Shown: positions 26,622 through 35,497 of the stretch, in pieces
Position numbering within the stretch: position 1 is the first letter of the stretch
Layout of the letters: every line of letters starts with the position of its first letter
Source of the DNA: CAVUNY01 sp963843535
Lineage (GTDB): Bacteria; Chloroflexota; Anaerolineae; Anaerolineales; Anaerolineaceae
Length of the DNA stretch: 64,000 nucleotides
Direction of reading: 5' to 3'
Assembly: GCA_963843535.1 (NCBI GenBank)
Contig: CAWJKU010000001.1
Location: 496,001-560,000, forward strand
Position numbers and translations under genes: made by a program
Notes under the pieces: model-generated
Database searches by the model: none
The model's input: the letters and a program-made list of their open reading frames with translations, nothing else
Told to the model about the DNA's origin: nothing

Positions 26622-27937
26622 GCATTAAAGATAGAATTGCCGAAAAACTGCCAGCCTGGCGGGAACGGACAAACCGGCTCATTAAAGAACACGGCACATT
26701 TAAGATCGCCGATGTAACCGTGGATCAGATCTTTGGGGGTATTCGGGGGGTTCCAATTGAAGTCAGTGATATCTCCTACGTCGATCCGAAAGAGGGTTTA
26801 CGCCTGCGGGGTTATACGGTCCCCGAGGTTTTGCAGCTGCTTCCAAAACCGCGTAACGGCGAATACCCGTTAATCGGGGGGTTGTTTTTCTTGCTGATGA
26901 CCGGCGATTTGCCGAGCCAGGAAGACGCGGAAGAAGTTGAAGTGGAATGGAAAGTGCGCAGCAACATCCCGGACCATGTTTTCCAGGTGCTGCGGGCAAT
27001 GCCCAAATATTCGCACCCGATGACATTATTCTCTCAGGCCATTTTATCCCTCCAGACCGAGTCGATCTTCGCGCGCCGCTATTATTACGGGATCCAAAAT
27101 AAATACGATTACTGGAGTCTGTACCTGCAGGACAGCCTGAACCTGACGGCAAAACTGCCGGTCATCGCGGCGAACATTTTTAACCTGAAATACCGCGAAG
27201 GTGTATTTGTTAACCCCAATCCCAGCCTGGATTGGGCTTCGAATTTCGCATACATGATCGGCAGGGAGGAAAAGGAATACCAGGATTTAACGCGCTTATT
27301 CATGGTGCTGCATTCCGACCATGAAGGCGCAAACGTCAGTGCGCATGCCAGCCATCTGGTTGGATCGGCCCTGTCTGATGTGTATTTATCCTGCTCAGCC
27401 GGAATGGATGGCCTGGCAGGGCCGCTGCATGGATTAGCCAACCAGGAGTGCCTGCGCTGGTTGTTGGGTGTGCGTGATTATTTTGAAGGTCTGCCGACCA
27501 AGCCCCAATTGGAGGAATACCTCAGAAATGCGTTAAAAGATGGCAAATTGATCCCCGGATATGGCCACGCTGTGCTGCGCGTGACCGATCCGCGCTTTAC
27601 TGCCCAGGCAGAATTCGCTAAAAAATACTTACCGGATGATGAAATTTTTAAGCTGGTGATGATGATCTTTGAGGCCTTCCCACCCATCTTGATGGAAAAC
27701 GGCAAGGTTAAGAATCCCTGGCCGAATGTAGACGCGATCAACGGGACGCTGCAATATCATTACGGCGTGCAGGAGTTTGATTTTTACACCGTGATGTTCG
27801 GTTTGAGCCGCATCCTGGGGCTGGCTACCCACATCACCTGGTCGCGGGTACTGACCAAACCAATCGAGCGGCCGAAATCTCTGACCACGCCCATGCTTGA
27901 AAATCTGATCCAGGGCATGCCGGAGGAAGAAGAATAA
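26618..27937 (+). CDS. gltA: Citrate synthase, eukaryote-like type
   Basis: This 439-residue enzyme condenses acetyl-CoA and oxaloacetate. The active-site block HSDHEGANVSAHASHLVGSA, followed by GLAGPLHGLANQE, and the later GYGHAVLRVTDPR, resemble the mitochondrial enzyme more than the type II GltA of proteobacteria. Such eukaryote-like citrate synthases are known from Geobacteraceae. The start is ATG 26618, overlapping the iclR stop as ATGA, with ATAGGAG upstream; longer frames run into iclR. A hairpin terminator follows 23 bases after the stop. Residues for catalysis (two His and an Asp) appear to be present. Confidence 0.93.
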   Translation: MSIKDRIAEKLPAWRERTNRLIKEHGTFKIADVTVDQIFGGIRGVPIEVSDISYVDPKEGLRLRGYTVPEVLQLLPKPRNGEYPLIGGLFFLLMTGDLPSQEDAEEVEVEWKVRSNIPDHVFQVLRAMPKYSHPMTLFSQAILSLQTESIFARRYYYGIQNKYDYWSLYLQDSLNLTAKLPVIAANIFNLKYREGVFVNPNPSLDWASNFAYMIGREEKEYQDLTRLFMVLHSDHEGANVSAHASHLVGSALSDVYLSCSAGMDGLAGPLHGLANQECLRWLLGVRDYFEGLPTKPQLEEYLRNALKDGKLIPGYGHAVLRVTDPRFTAQAEFAKKYLPDDEIFKLVMMIFEAFPPILMENGKVKNPWPNVDAINGTLQYHYGVQEFDFYTVMFGLSRILGLATHITWSRVLTKPIERPKSLTTPMLENLIQGMPEEEE

Positions 27938-27960
27938 GGACCTATTGAATATAGGTTGAC

Positions 27961-28001
27961 CGGGGTGTATTGGCGGTGTTGCTCGCCGCCAATACACCCC
28001 G
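27961..28001 (+). terminator. Terminator of iclR-gltA
   Basis: A perfect 16-bp stem (cggggtgtattggcgg and its complement) encloses nine bases and is followed by ATTTATTTT. The rest of the 388-base gap to tpiA has a TATAAT at about 28101 without a clear -35 box, and no recognisable gene or RNA. Confidence 0.75.
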
Positions 28002-28325
28002 ATTTATTTTCCAAACACCACAGCGATAAACGGCATTCCTGGTAAACCAGCAAGATAGATAATCAATCCGCGGCTATCTTCGATTAAGAAAATCTGCCTT
28101 ATAATAGGGAAAACCTTCACGATTGGGGTACTGGCTGTTGTTGGCAAATGTCGAAACGGACGAAATAAATCGCCCGTTTAATCAACACCGCGTCTCCAAC
28201 TGGATTGGCTGTGCCAGGTTGAGAAGCAATTTGATAAGAAAATAAACCATTAGGCGATATAGCGCATGTGATGTTCACCTGAACACCGCGCTAAAAATAG
28301 ATTTCAACATGCAGGTGAGGATACA

Positions 28326-29081
28326 ATGCGAAAACCATTTGTAGCAGGTAATTGGAAAATGAATAAGACCGTCGAGCAAGCTCGCTCGCTGGTTGCCGAG
28401 CTTTTACCCGGGATGCAAGCTGTTAGCAATGTGGAGCAGGTGATCTGTCCCCCGTTTCCGGCATTAACCGCCCTGGCGAATATGCTCTCCGGAACGGAGA
28501 TCGGTCTGGGCGCGCAAAACTTGCATTGGGAAGCCCAGGGTGCCTTCACGGGCGAAGTGTCGCCTGCCATGGTGAAAGAGTTCTGCCAGTATGTGATCAT
28601 CGGGCATTCTGAACGCCGGTCTTACTTTGGCGAGACGGATGCTACCGTGAACAAAAAAGTAAAAGCTGCCCTGGGCGTTGGATTGGTGCCGATCGTGTGT
28701 GTGGGCGAGACCCTGGCTGAAAATGAAGCCGGCAGGACCTCTGAAGTCGTCATGCGCCAGATTATCCAGGGTTTAGATGGCATTCCGGCCGGTCAGGCGG
28801 AACAAATTGTAATCGCGTATGAGCCGGTGTGGGCAATTGGCACCGGGCGGGCAGCTACTGCCAGTGGGGCAAATGCCGTGATTGCGGAAACAATCCGTAT
28901 ACCGATGACGGCCCTGTTCGGTGCACAACTGGCGCAGGCGACGCGCGTTTTGTATGGAGGGTCTGTCACCGCTGCCAACGCGCGAGAATTCTTCGGTCAA
29001 CCGGATATCGACGGCGCCCTGGTGGGTGGGGCCAGCCTGAAACCTGAGTTCATAAAGATTGTCGAGGCCGCAGGGCAATAG
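28326..29081 (+). CDS. tpiA: Triosephosphate isomerase
   Basis: This 251-residue glycolytic enzyme interconverts dihydroxyacetone phosphate and glyceraldehyde 3-phosphate. Catalytic residues are visible: Lys in GNWKMNK, His in IIGHSERR, and Glu in AYEPVWAIGTGRAAT. The phosphate-binding end is LYGGSVTAANA and GALVGGASLKPEF. ATG 28326 follows GGTGAGG. Its stop shares one base with the GTG start of the next gene, so a membrane protein is co-translated with it. Confidence 0.97.
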   Translation: MRKPFVAGNWKMNKTVEQARSLVAELLPGMQAVSNVEQVICPPFPALTALANMLSGTEIGLGAQNLHWEAQGAFTGEVSPAMVKEFCQYVIIGHSERRSYFGETDATVNKKVKAALGVGLVPIVCVGETLAENEAGRTSEVVMRQIIQGLDGIPAGQAEQIVIAYEPVWAIGTGRAATASGANAVIAETIRIPMTALFGAQLAQATRVLYGGSVTAANAREFFGQPDIDGALVGGASLKPEFIKIVEAAGQ

Positions 29082-29845
29082 TGTACCCCGTACTGCTGAC
29101 CGGTCTGTTGTGGTTGGCGGCAATGCTGGGTCTGTTCTTAGCCGCGCAGCGCTGGCTGCACCGCCAGATACACGCAATACTGTTAATGCTGACTCGCAGG
29201 CCCAACCTGGCGTTGGGCCTGTTCTCTTTGGTGTTCTTTCCGGGTGTCTTTCTTCATGAAATGAGCCATTTCCTCATGGCGCGCCTGCTGCAGGTGCGCA
29301 CCGGACGTTTTTCGCTGCTGCCGAAAGTCATGGCAGATGGCACGCTGCGCATGGGATACGTGGAAACCGCCCGCACCGATGTGCTGCGGGATGCGTTGAT
29401 CGGCACGGCGCCCCTGCTGACAGGCGGGGCGGCTGTGGCCCTGATTGGGATTTACCAGATGAAAGTTGTCCCACTGTTCGCGTTTTTAAGCGCTGGGCAG
29501 TGGGATTCTTTATGGAACGGGCTGGGCGCTTTGCCGGACCAGCCCGACTTCTGGCTGTGGTTCTACCTGGCCTTTGCAATCAGCAGCACCATGCTGCCTT
29601 CCGTTTCTGACCGGCGGGCCTGGCTGCCGATCAGCATCCCGCTGGTGGTTTTAACCGGGTTGGGCCTGATCGCGGGGGCTGGCCCTTGGATGCTGGAACA
29701 CCTGGCGCCGGGGATGAACAGCCTGGTGCAGTCGCTGGCGATGATTTTTGGCATCAGTCTGGCTGTGCACCTGGTATTGGGACTACCGGTGGGTGTAATG
29801 GCGGCCCTGGTAAGCAGGCTTACCGGTTTACGCGTGGTTGGTTAA
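29081..29845 (+). CDS. Membrane protein with HExxH motif (M50-like)
   Basis: This 254-residue protein has about six predicted membrane segments. The motif HEMSH at residues 59-63 follows a hydrophobic stretch (GLFSLVFFPGVFLHE), as in site-2-protease-like metallopeptidases where the zinc site lies in the membrane. A second conserved metal ligand motif (NxxPxxxxD-type) is not evident, so activity is uncertain. The start is GTG 29081, overlapping the tpiA stop by one base. Comparable membrane proteins beside housekeeping genes are common in Chloroflexota, but the function is not known to me. Confidence 0.7.
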   Translation: MYPVLLTGLLWLAAMLGLFLAAQRWLHRQIHAILLMLTRRPNLALGLFSLVFFPGVFLHEMSHFLMARLLQVRTGRFSLLPKVMADGTLRMGYVETARTDVLRDALIGTAPLLTGGAAVALIGIYQMKVVPLFAFLSAGQWDSLWNGLGALPDQPDFWLWFYLAFAISSTMLPSVSDRRAWLPISIPLVVLTGLGLIAGAGPWMLEHLAPGMNSLVQSLAMIFGISLAVHLVLGLPVGVMAALVSRLTGLRVVG

Positions 29846-29846
29846 T

Positions 29847-29883
29847 AGAGAGATTTTCCCGCCAAGAGCGGGAAAATCTCTCT
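29847..29883. terminator. Bidirectional hairpin between convergent genes
   Basis: A perfect 16-bp stem (agagagattttcccgc and its complement) closes on five bases, two bases after the M50-like stop and 24 before the pcm stop. Confidence 0.7.
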
Positions 29884-29906
29884 CATTAAGTTGGCGGGCA
29901 GCGTTA

Positions 29907-30569
29907 TTAATCCCAATACACTTCACTCCAACCGTGCGCGCCTCTGAGCGGGACAAAAGCAACGTAGATGATATCTTCGTTGTCGAAATTTTCGCCGTGG
30001 CGCTGCCAGACCTGCAGGATCTGCCCGCCGCGACCGCCGACCGGCAGTACCAGACGCCCGCCGTCAGCCAGCTGTTGCAACAAGGGCGGTGGGGGGGCAG
30101 GGGCAGCGGCAGTGACGAGGATGCCCTGGTACGGGGCAGCTTCGGGCCATCCCAGTGAACCGTCCTGGGTATGGACCACCACATTTTCATAGAGCAAGGT
30201 GTCCAGGACCTGACGCGCGCGGGAAGCAAGGGTGGAAAAGCGTTCGATCGTGTGAACAGATTGAGCCAGGCGCGAAAGCACGGCGGCCTGATACCCTGAA
30301 CCGGTGCCGATTTCGAGGACATTTTCATCCCCATTCAGGTGGAGCAGCTGGGTCATCAGGGCTACGATGTAGGGTTGAGAGATGGTCTGCCCGCTGCCAA
30401 TAGACAGCGGGCAATCGTCATACGCCGTGGACATCAGATCTTCGGGAACAAACAAATGACGCGGGACGGTGCGCATCGCTTCCAACAGGCGCGGTTCAGT
30501 TATCCCGCGCCGCTCAATCTGCTGCGCGACCATCTCGGTCCGCAGGTTCACGAAGGAGTCTATTCCCAC
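29907..30569 (-). CDS. pcm: Protein-L-isoaspartate O-methyltransferase
   Basis: This 220-residue SAM-dependent enzyme methylates isoaspartyl residues in damaged proteins. Motif I of the Rossmann fold is VLEIGTGSGYQAA. The family signature region GSGQTISQPYIVALM precedes it, and the post-motif segment AAPYQGILVTAAAP follows. The start is GTG 30569, overlapping the mutY stop by ten bases; GTG 30551 is a less likely alternative. It forms a run with mutY and two small upstream genes on the minus strand, loosely a damage-repair group. Confidence 0.93.
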   Translation of the reverse strand: MGIDSFVNLRTEMVAQQIERRGITEPRLLEAMRTVPRHLFVPEDLMSTAYDDCPLSIGSGQTISQPYIVALMTQLLHLNGDENVLEIGTGSGYQAAVLSRLAQSVHTIERFSTLASRARQVLDTLLYENVVVHTQDGSLGWPEAAPYQGILVTAAAPAPPPPLLQQLADGGRLVLPVGGRGGQILQVWQRHGENFDNEDIIYVAFVPLRGAHGWSEVYWD

Positions 30570-31663
30570 GGTTCACGCTCCAGGCGTGTGGCGATCTGGC
30601 GGTCGATTTTCCCCATGGGAAAACCGGCTAGCGCTTCAGGCGGCACCCAACGCAGCTGGGTGGCTTCAATCGCTTGCGGCTCGGGACCTGCCAGGCGGCA
30701 AAGGAAAGCATGCAGCGTGACGCTGAAATGCGTATAGGCATGATTAAAGGTGCCAAAGGGATGTTCGATCAGCACTGCCGTGTTCAATTCCTCGCGGATT
30801 TCGCGCTGCAGGCCTTCTTCGAACGTTTCTCCGTTTTCCACCGTTCCACCGGGAAATTCCCACATCCCACCGAGCAGATCGGTTTCCGGGCGCTGAGCAA
30901 TCAGCACCGTGCCTGCGCGGCGGACGACTGCCGCGGAAACGGTGAGGTGAGGAATTTTTGGGCGGGGGGCGAGAACCGGCAGCGTCTCTTGCAAGCCCAA
31001 TTTATGCCCGGCACATTTGTCCAACAGCGGACAGAGCAAGCACTGCGGTGAGCGGGGGGTGCAGATGGCGGAGCCAAGGTCCATGAGCGCCTGGTTGTAA
31101 TCGCCAGCCCGGCCCAGCGGCAGGCAACGCCGGGCAAGGTCCCACAGCTCTTTTTCGCCGGCAGGCGAACGGGCAGGGGTGTGTACGGCGAAGACGCGCG
31201 CCAGCACGCGGCGGATATTTCCGTCCAGGGCGGCCTCATCTCGCCCGAAGGCGATGGAGGCGATGGCTCCGGCAGTATAAGCGCCAATGCCAGGTAGTTT
31301 TTCCAACCCGGTTCGCTCCTCGGGCAGCCGTCCGGCAAAGCACTCCATCACAACCTGAGCCGCTTTACGCAGGTTGCGCGCCCGGCTGTAATATCCCAGG
31401 CCTTCCCAAAGGCTGAGCACCTCCTGTTGAGAGGCCCTTGCCAGAGATTGAATTGTGGGAAAACGCTGCATCCAGCGTTCAAAATAGGGAATTACGGTTT
31501 CGACCCGGGTCTGTTGGAGCATGATTTCCGAGACCCAAACAGCGTACGCATCCGGGTGGCCCCGCCAGGGCAGGCGCCGCTTTTCGCGGTCGTACCAGGC
31601 TAATAATCGCCTGGACACCTCACCTGGGACGGGTAGCAAGACCTCAGAACTGGAACCCTCCAT
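30560..31663 (-). CDS. mutY: A/G-specific adenine glycosylase with Nudix domain
   Basis: This 367-residue base-excision repair enzyme removes adenine paired with 8-oxoguanine. It has the helix-hairpin-helix and catalytic region (EKLPGIGAYTAGAIASIAFG, then LDGNIRRVLARV). The [4Fe-4S] cysteines have C-x6-C-x2-C-x5-C spacing at CTPRSPQCLLCPLLDKC. The C-terminal domain carries a complete-looking Nudix box (GGTVENGETFEEGLQREIREE), split here as GGTVENGETF and REIREEL. ATG 31663 (MEGSSSEV) is taken; it overlaps the preceding gene by 20 bases. With mutM at 37 kb the window holds two parts of the GO system for oxidised guanine. Confidence 0.93.
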   Translation of the reverse strand: MEGSSSEVLLPVPGEVSRRLLAWYDREKRRLPWRGHPDAYAVWVSEIMLQQTRVETVIPYFERWMQRFPTIQSLARASQQEVLSLWEGLGYYSRARNLRKAAQVVMECFAGRLPEERTGLEKLPGIGAYTAGAIASIAFGRDEAALDGNIRRVLARVFAVHTPARSPAGEKELWDLARRCLPLGRAGDYNQALMDLGSAICTPRSPQCLLCPLLDKCAGHKLGLQETLPVLAPRPKIPHLTVSAAVVRRAGTVLIAQRPETDLLGGMWEFPGGTVENGETFEEGLQREIREELNTAVLIEHPFGTFNHAYTHFSVTLHAFLCRLAGPEPQAIEATQLRWVPPEALAGFPMGKIDRQIATRLEREPWE

Positions 31664-31946
31664 GCGCCTCAACAATCTTTTCAGAATAATTGATTACATA
31701 ATCCTGGAGCTGGTTGTGCAAGCTTTTCCATTCAGAGGAATCCATGACTTCATGCGCTTTGGCAACCGAAGGTAACAAGGCGCCCACCAGAATCTGGGGA
31801 CGGCTGCCGTAAACCGTGGCCCAGGCATCTTTCAACTCCAGACCGAGGCGCTGCACCCCTGGGATATATTCTCTGACCACAAACTCAAAATATTCCTGCT
31901 CTCGTTCGGGGGTAATATCCCAGGTCATGATAATTTTGATCGCCAA
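31644..31946 (-). CDS. Small alpha/beta-barrel-like protein, unknown function
   Basis: This 100-residue protein (MAIKIIMTWDITPERE, ending VEAHGGFQF) has the strand-helix pattern of dimeric ferredoxin-like barrels such as antibiotic-biosynthesis monooxygenases. I cannot name a family with certainty. The start is TTG 31946 with GGAG seven bases before it; no ATG fits as well. It lies 12 bases after an MBL-fold gene and overlaps mutY, so it is within an operon. Confidence 0.6.
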   Translation of the reverse strand: MAIKIIMTWDITPEREQEYFEFVVREYIPGVQRLGLELKDAWATVYGSRPQILVGALLPSVAKAHEVMDSSEWKSLHNQLQDYVINYSEKIVEAHGGFQF

Positions 31947-31958
31947 GGTGTGCTCCTG

Positions 31959-32609
31959 TTAACTATGTTGGTAATCTAAAACGATCACACGCGTCTCTTC
32001 TGGCAGGGATGAAGAACTGGTCATTTTTAACATAGGAACATGCTCGGCTTCTGAGATCCCCATCTCTTTCAGAAACTTGTTAAGCTCATCTAGTTTAACC
32101 AGGGAACCATCTGTGGCGTAATGCATGGGAATGACGATGTTCGGCTCAATCAGGCTGATTACTTCGGCAGCCTTGGCTGCGTTCAGGCTCGAGACATCTC
32201 CCACGGGGATCAAGGCGATATTCACCGGGCCCAGCGCTTCGACCTCGGCCTGGGTGGGCACGCGGTCGATCTGGCCAAAATGAGCCACTGTCAAACCATT
32301 ATAGTCAAAAACATAAAGCGTATTGCGCGGTTCATCATCAGATTTTTTGGCGTGTCCATTGGTCTGAACGCCGGTGATAAAAACCCCGCCGATTTCAAAT
32401 TCACCCGGTCCGGTGATCAGGTGCGGATCTCCTTTGACGGAATTGAAACAGTTGTGTTCCGGATTATCGATGCTGACGGTAACAATATCCGCCTTGAGTT
32501 TTAATGGGTCGTAGCCGACTACCTTATGATCAAACGGGTCGCAGACAACCGCAGCTAAACCGCGTTCCATCATTCGGAAGCAAAAATGTCCGTACCAGGT
32601 TATTTCCAT
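31959..32609 (-). CDS. MBL-fold protein (COG2220-like) lacking a clear HxHxDH
   Basis: This 216-residue protein resembles the UlaG-like metallo-beta-lactamase-fold hydrolases: MEITWYGHFCFRM at the start, GPGEFEIGGVFITGV in the middle, and a late IVIPMHYATDG. The usual HxHxDH motif is replaced by a segment reading VSIDNPEHNCF, so metal binding and hydrolysis may be lost or changed. ATG 32609 follows GGAGG. It is divergent from the methylmalonyl-CoA genes. Confidence 0.75.
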   Translation of the reverse strand: MEITWYGHFCFRMMERGLAAVVCDPFDHKVVGYDPLKLKADIVTVSIDNPEHNCFNSVKGDPHLITGPGEFEIGGVFITGVQTNGHAKKSDDEPRNTLYVFDYNGLTVAHFGQIDRVPTQAEVEALGPVNIALIPVGDVSSLNAAKAAEVISLIEPNIVIPMHYATDGSLVKLDELNKFLKEMGISEAEHVPMLKMTSSSSLPEETRVIVLDYQHS

Positions 32610-32709
32610 AAGCCTCCAAGTTTCGACCTGATTATAATATAAATACGCTATAACCGCCTTCTTGATACGGTATAATGAAAGATGACTTTAAACCAAGCTT
32701 GGAGTGTAT

Positions 32710-33111
32710 ATGGCGGAACGAAAAATCCGCGTTTTAATAGCGAAACCCGGCCTGGATGGGCATGACCGCGGTGCAAAAGTTGTTGCTCGCGCACTGAGGG
32801 ATGCCGGTATGGAGGTGATCTACACCGGCCTGCGCCAGAGCCCGGAAATGATTGCAGAGGCAGCTTTACAGGAAGATGTGGACGTTGTAGGGCTATCCAT
32901 CCTTTCAGGAGCGCATATGGTATTGGTTCCGCGGGTGATTGAGCTGCTGCGCGCCAACAAACAGGATAACGTCAGGGTTTTTATCGGGGGTATCATCCCC
33001 GATAACGATGTACCAGAACTTTTACAAGCAGGGGTGATGGCCGTTTATGGACCAGGTACCTCCAGCGAAACCTATATCCGCGATATTCGTAAGGCATTTT
33101 CAGGCGAGTGA
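32710..33111 (+). CDS. Methylmalonyl-CoA mutase, B12-binding subunit
   Basis: This 133-residue protein is the cobalamin-binding domain of methylmalonyl-CoA mutase as a separate subunit. The base-off/His-on motif DxHxxG is present as GLDGHDRGAKV. GLSILSGAH, GGIIPDND and VYGPGTS match the later cobalamin loops. ATG 32710 follows GGAG; a GTG six bases earlier is less likely. The catalytic TIM-barrel subunit is not in the window. It shares one base with the next gene, the MeaB GTPase that protects this mutase. A close relative such as isobutyryl-CoA mutase cannot be ruled out. Confidence 0.9.
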   Translation: MAERKIRVLIAKPGLDGHDRGAKVVARALRDAGMEVIYTGLRQSPEMIAEAALQEDVDVVGLSILSGAHMVLVPRVIELLRANKQDNVRVFIGGIIPDNDVPELLQAGVMAVYGPGTSSETYIRDIRKAFSGE

Positions 33112-34078
33112 TGGATCTGACGCAGGCTGTACTGGCGGGCGACCGGTTGGCACTGGCCCGATTGCTGACCCAGGTAGAGAATGACTCACCGTTGGGACGA
33201 AGTGCACTGGACGGTCTTTTTCCGGCGACGGGTAAGGCCCACGTGGTGGGTGTAACCGGTTCGCCGGGAACGGGTAAATCTTCGCTGGTCAACCAGCTCA
33301 CCCGCTCATTTCGCCGCCCCGCAGGAGACCGGCCAGCAAAAACCGTGGCTATTGTGGCGGTGGACCCTTCCAGCCCGTTCAGCGGTGGTGCGCTGTTGGG
33401 CGACCGGGTGCGGATGCGCGATTTGAGCGGCGACCGGGGAGTATTTATCCGTTCGATGGCTTCACGGGGGGCGATGGGTGGGCTTTCGCGTACCACCGCC
33501 GCGGTCGTTAACGTACTGGATGCGGCAGGATTCGAGCTGATCCTGGTGGAGACGGTTGGCGCCGGGCAATCTGAGGTGGATATCGCGCGCCTGGCGCATA
33601 CCACGGTTGTGGTAGAAGCGCCGGGAATGGGAGATGAGATCCAGGCGATCAAAGCCGGCATTCTTGAGACTGCCGATATTTTGGTGGTCAATAAAGCCGA
33701 CCGGCCAGGGGTCGAGAATACCGAACGGTCGCTGCGCCGATGCTCGAAATGGGTCATGCTGCTCATTCCGGCCCCGAGGAAATTCAAACCCCACTGGAGA
33801 ACTGGCTGCCGCCGATCCTGCGCTGCGTATCTACCAGCGGTGAAGGGGTGGAATCGATTGCCCAGGCTATTTTCGATCACGGCGATTATTTGCACAACAG
33901 CGGGGTATGGCGGCAGAGAGAGTACGAGCGTTTGAAGACCACATTGGCAATCCTGGTTCAAGATGCGCTCATCACGCGCTGGCGCAGCCAGGTCGGCGAG
34001 GATACGATCGACGAATGGATTATCCGATTATGTGAACGTTCTGCCACACCCTACGAGGTTGTTGAGGCATTAATTTAG
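33111..34078 (+). CDS. meaB: MeaB/ArgK-type GTPase, mutase chaperone (one frame break)
   Basis: This G-protein loads and protects cobalamin in methylmalonyl-CoA mutase. It has about 322 residues after repair. Walker A is GSPGTGKSS, then VDPSSPFSGGALLGDRVRM, ETVGAGQSEVDIA, and the guanine-specificity motif NKAD. The frame breaks near 33736: adding one base joins SLRR to MLEMGHAAHSG, and the second frame runs on through VSTSGEGVE to a stop at 34078. This is one of only two breaks in the window that need a base added. The start ATG 33111 overlaps the upstream stop by one base. Confidence 0.88.
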
Positions 34079-34117
34079 CGGAAAATATCTGCTATCCGCT
34101 TTTCGAGGAGAAGAACT

Positions 34118-35437
34118 ATGCAACGCACATCGATTGGTGATCTTCGACAGAAGATTGGGGAAACAGTGATGATCCAGGGCTGGCTGCAAACCCTGCGGGA
34201 TCAAAAGAAGATGCAGTTCTTGATCGTTCGCGACCGGACGGGATTGGTCCAGGTGGCAAATTGGAAGCCAAACAGCGCTGAGCAGGCGGATGCGATCTCC
34301 AAAATCACATCCGAATCGGCGCTGACGATTACGGGTAAGGTTGTGGATAACCCGGTGGTTAAGCTGAATGGGTTGGAAATGCAGCTCGAAACGATTCAGG
34401 TTGAAGCGCAGTCAGGAGAGCAGCTGCCATTTGATCCGTTTGGCGAGAATTTACCGGCGGTCGATATCCGCATGGATTGGCGTTATCTCGATCTTCGCCG
34501 ACCGGAAAGCCTGTTGATCTTCAAAGCCCAGACCATTGCCGAAGCAGCAATGCGTGAGTACTGGCTGAAGCACGATTTCATCGAAATCCATACGCCCAAA
34601 ATTATGAGCACGCCCAGCGAAAGCGGGGCGGAGTTATTTGAAATCATTTATTTTGATCGCAAGGCTTACCTGTCGCAGTCGCCTCAGTTCTACAAACAGA
34701 TGGCTATGGCAGCCGGGTTCGAGCGGGTGTTTGAGATTGGACCGGTTTTTCGAGCAGACCCCTCTTTCACCGCGCGCCACATGACCGAATTCACCGGCTT
34801 AGATATGGAAATGAGCTGGATCGAATCGCACGACGATGTGATGGAATTTGAAGAGGGGCTGCTGCAATACACCTACCAGCGTGTTAAGGATGAGCTTGGC
34901 GCCGAAATTAAAGAGCGCCTGGGGACCGAAATTACGGTGCCGTCCCTGCCTTTCCCGCGCATCCCCATGGCGGAGGCCATCGAAATTTTGAAAAAAGAGG
35001 GCTACCAGCTGCCGCCCGAAAAGAAAGGCGACATCGACCCGGCAGGCGAGCGCTTGATCGCCCAGTATGTAAAGCAGAAATTCAATCACGAGTTTGTCTT
35101 CCTGACCGACTGGCCGATCACCGTGCGCCCCTTCTACCATATGCGCTACGCCGACCGGCCTAACCTGACGATGAGCTTTGACCTGATCTGCAACGGGCTG
35201 GAGATCACCACCGGCGCGCAGCGCGAGCACCGCGTGGACATTCTGGAAAAACAGGCCCTCGAAAAAGGTTTATCGCTGGAACCGATCAAAGATTATTTGA
35301 ATGATTTCCGCTACGGCTGCCCGCCGCACGGCGGTTTCGGGATGGGGTTGTCCCGACTCTTAATGGTGATGCTTGGGCTGCAAAATATCCGCGAGACGGT
35401 CTTCCTGTTCCGCGGTCCAAACCGGCTGACGCCGTAA
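34118..35437 (+). CDS. aspS: Aspartyl-tRNA synthetase, archaeal type (possibly non-discriminating)
   Basis: This 439-residue class II synthetase charges tRNA with aspartate. An N-terminal OB-fold (MIQGWLQTLRDQKKMQFLIVRDR) is followed by the catalytic core: motif 2 with FEIGPVFRADPSFTARHMTEF and motif 3 with GCPPHGGFGMGLSRLLM. It lacks the large GAD insertion of ordinary bacterial AspRS (about 590 residues), so it is of the archaeal/eukaryotic type. Such enzymes often also charge tRNA-Asn. Whether this one does cannot be told without knowing if gatCAB or AsnRS occurs in the genome. RBS GAGGAG precedes ATG 34118. Confidence 0.88.
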   Translation: MQRTSIGDLRQKIGETVMIQGWLQTLRDQKKMQFLIVRDRTGLVQVANWKPNSAEQADAISKITSESALTITGKVVDNPVVKLNGLEMQLETIQVEAQSGEQLPFDPFGENLPAVDIRMDWRYLDLRRPESLLIFKAQTIAEAAMREYWLKHDFIEIHTPKIMSTPSESGAELFEIIYFDRKAYLSQSPQFYKQMAMAAGFERVFEIGPVFRADPSFTARHMTEFTGLDMEMSWIESHDDVMEFEEGLLQYTYQRVKDELGAEIKERLGTEITVPSLPFPRIPMAEAIEILKKEGYQLPPEKKGDIDPAGERLIAQYVKQKFNHEFVFLTDWPITVRPFYHMRYADRPNLTMSFDLICNGLEITTGAQREHRVDILEKQALEKGLSLEPIKDYLNDFRYGCPPHGGFGMGLSRLLMVMLGLQNIRETVFLFRGPNRLTP

Positions 35438-35497
35438 TGCAGCCGAAAGGGCTGCGAGAACCATTCTTGCAACCCATGTGGAGTAAGGAAGCCTAAA

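Noticed and set aside
33108..33935. Truncated MeaB as a real shorter protein
   Set aside because: The tail after 33736 loses all family similarity, while the other frame continues the family to a normal end.
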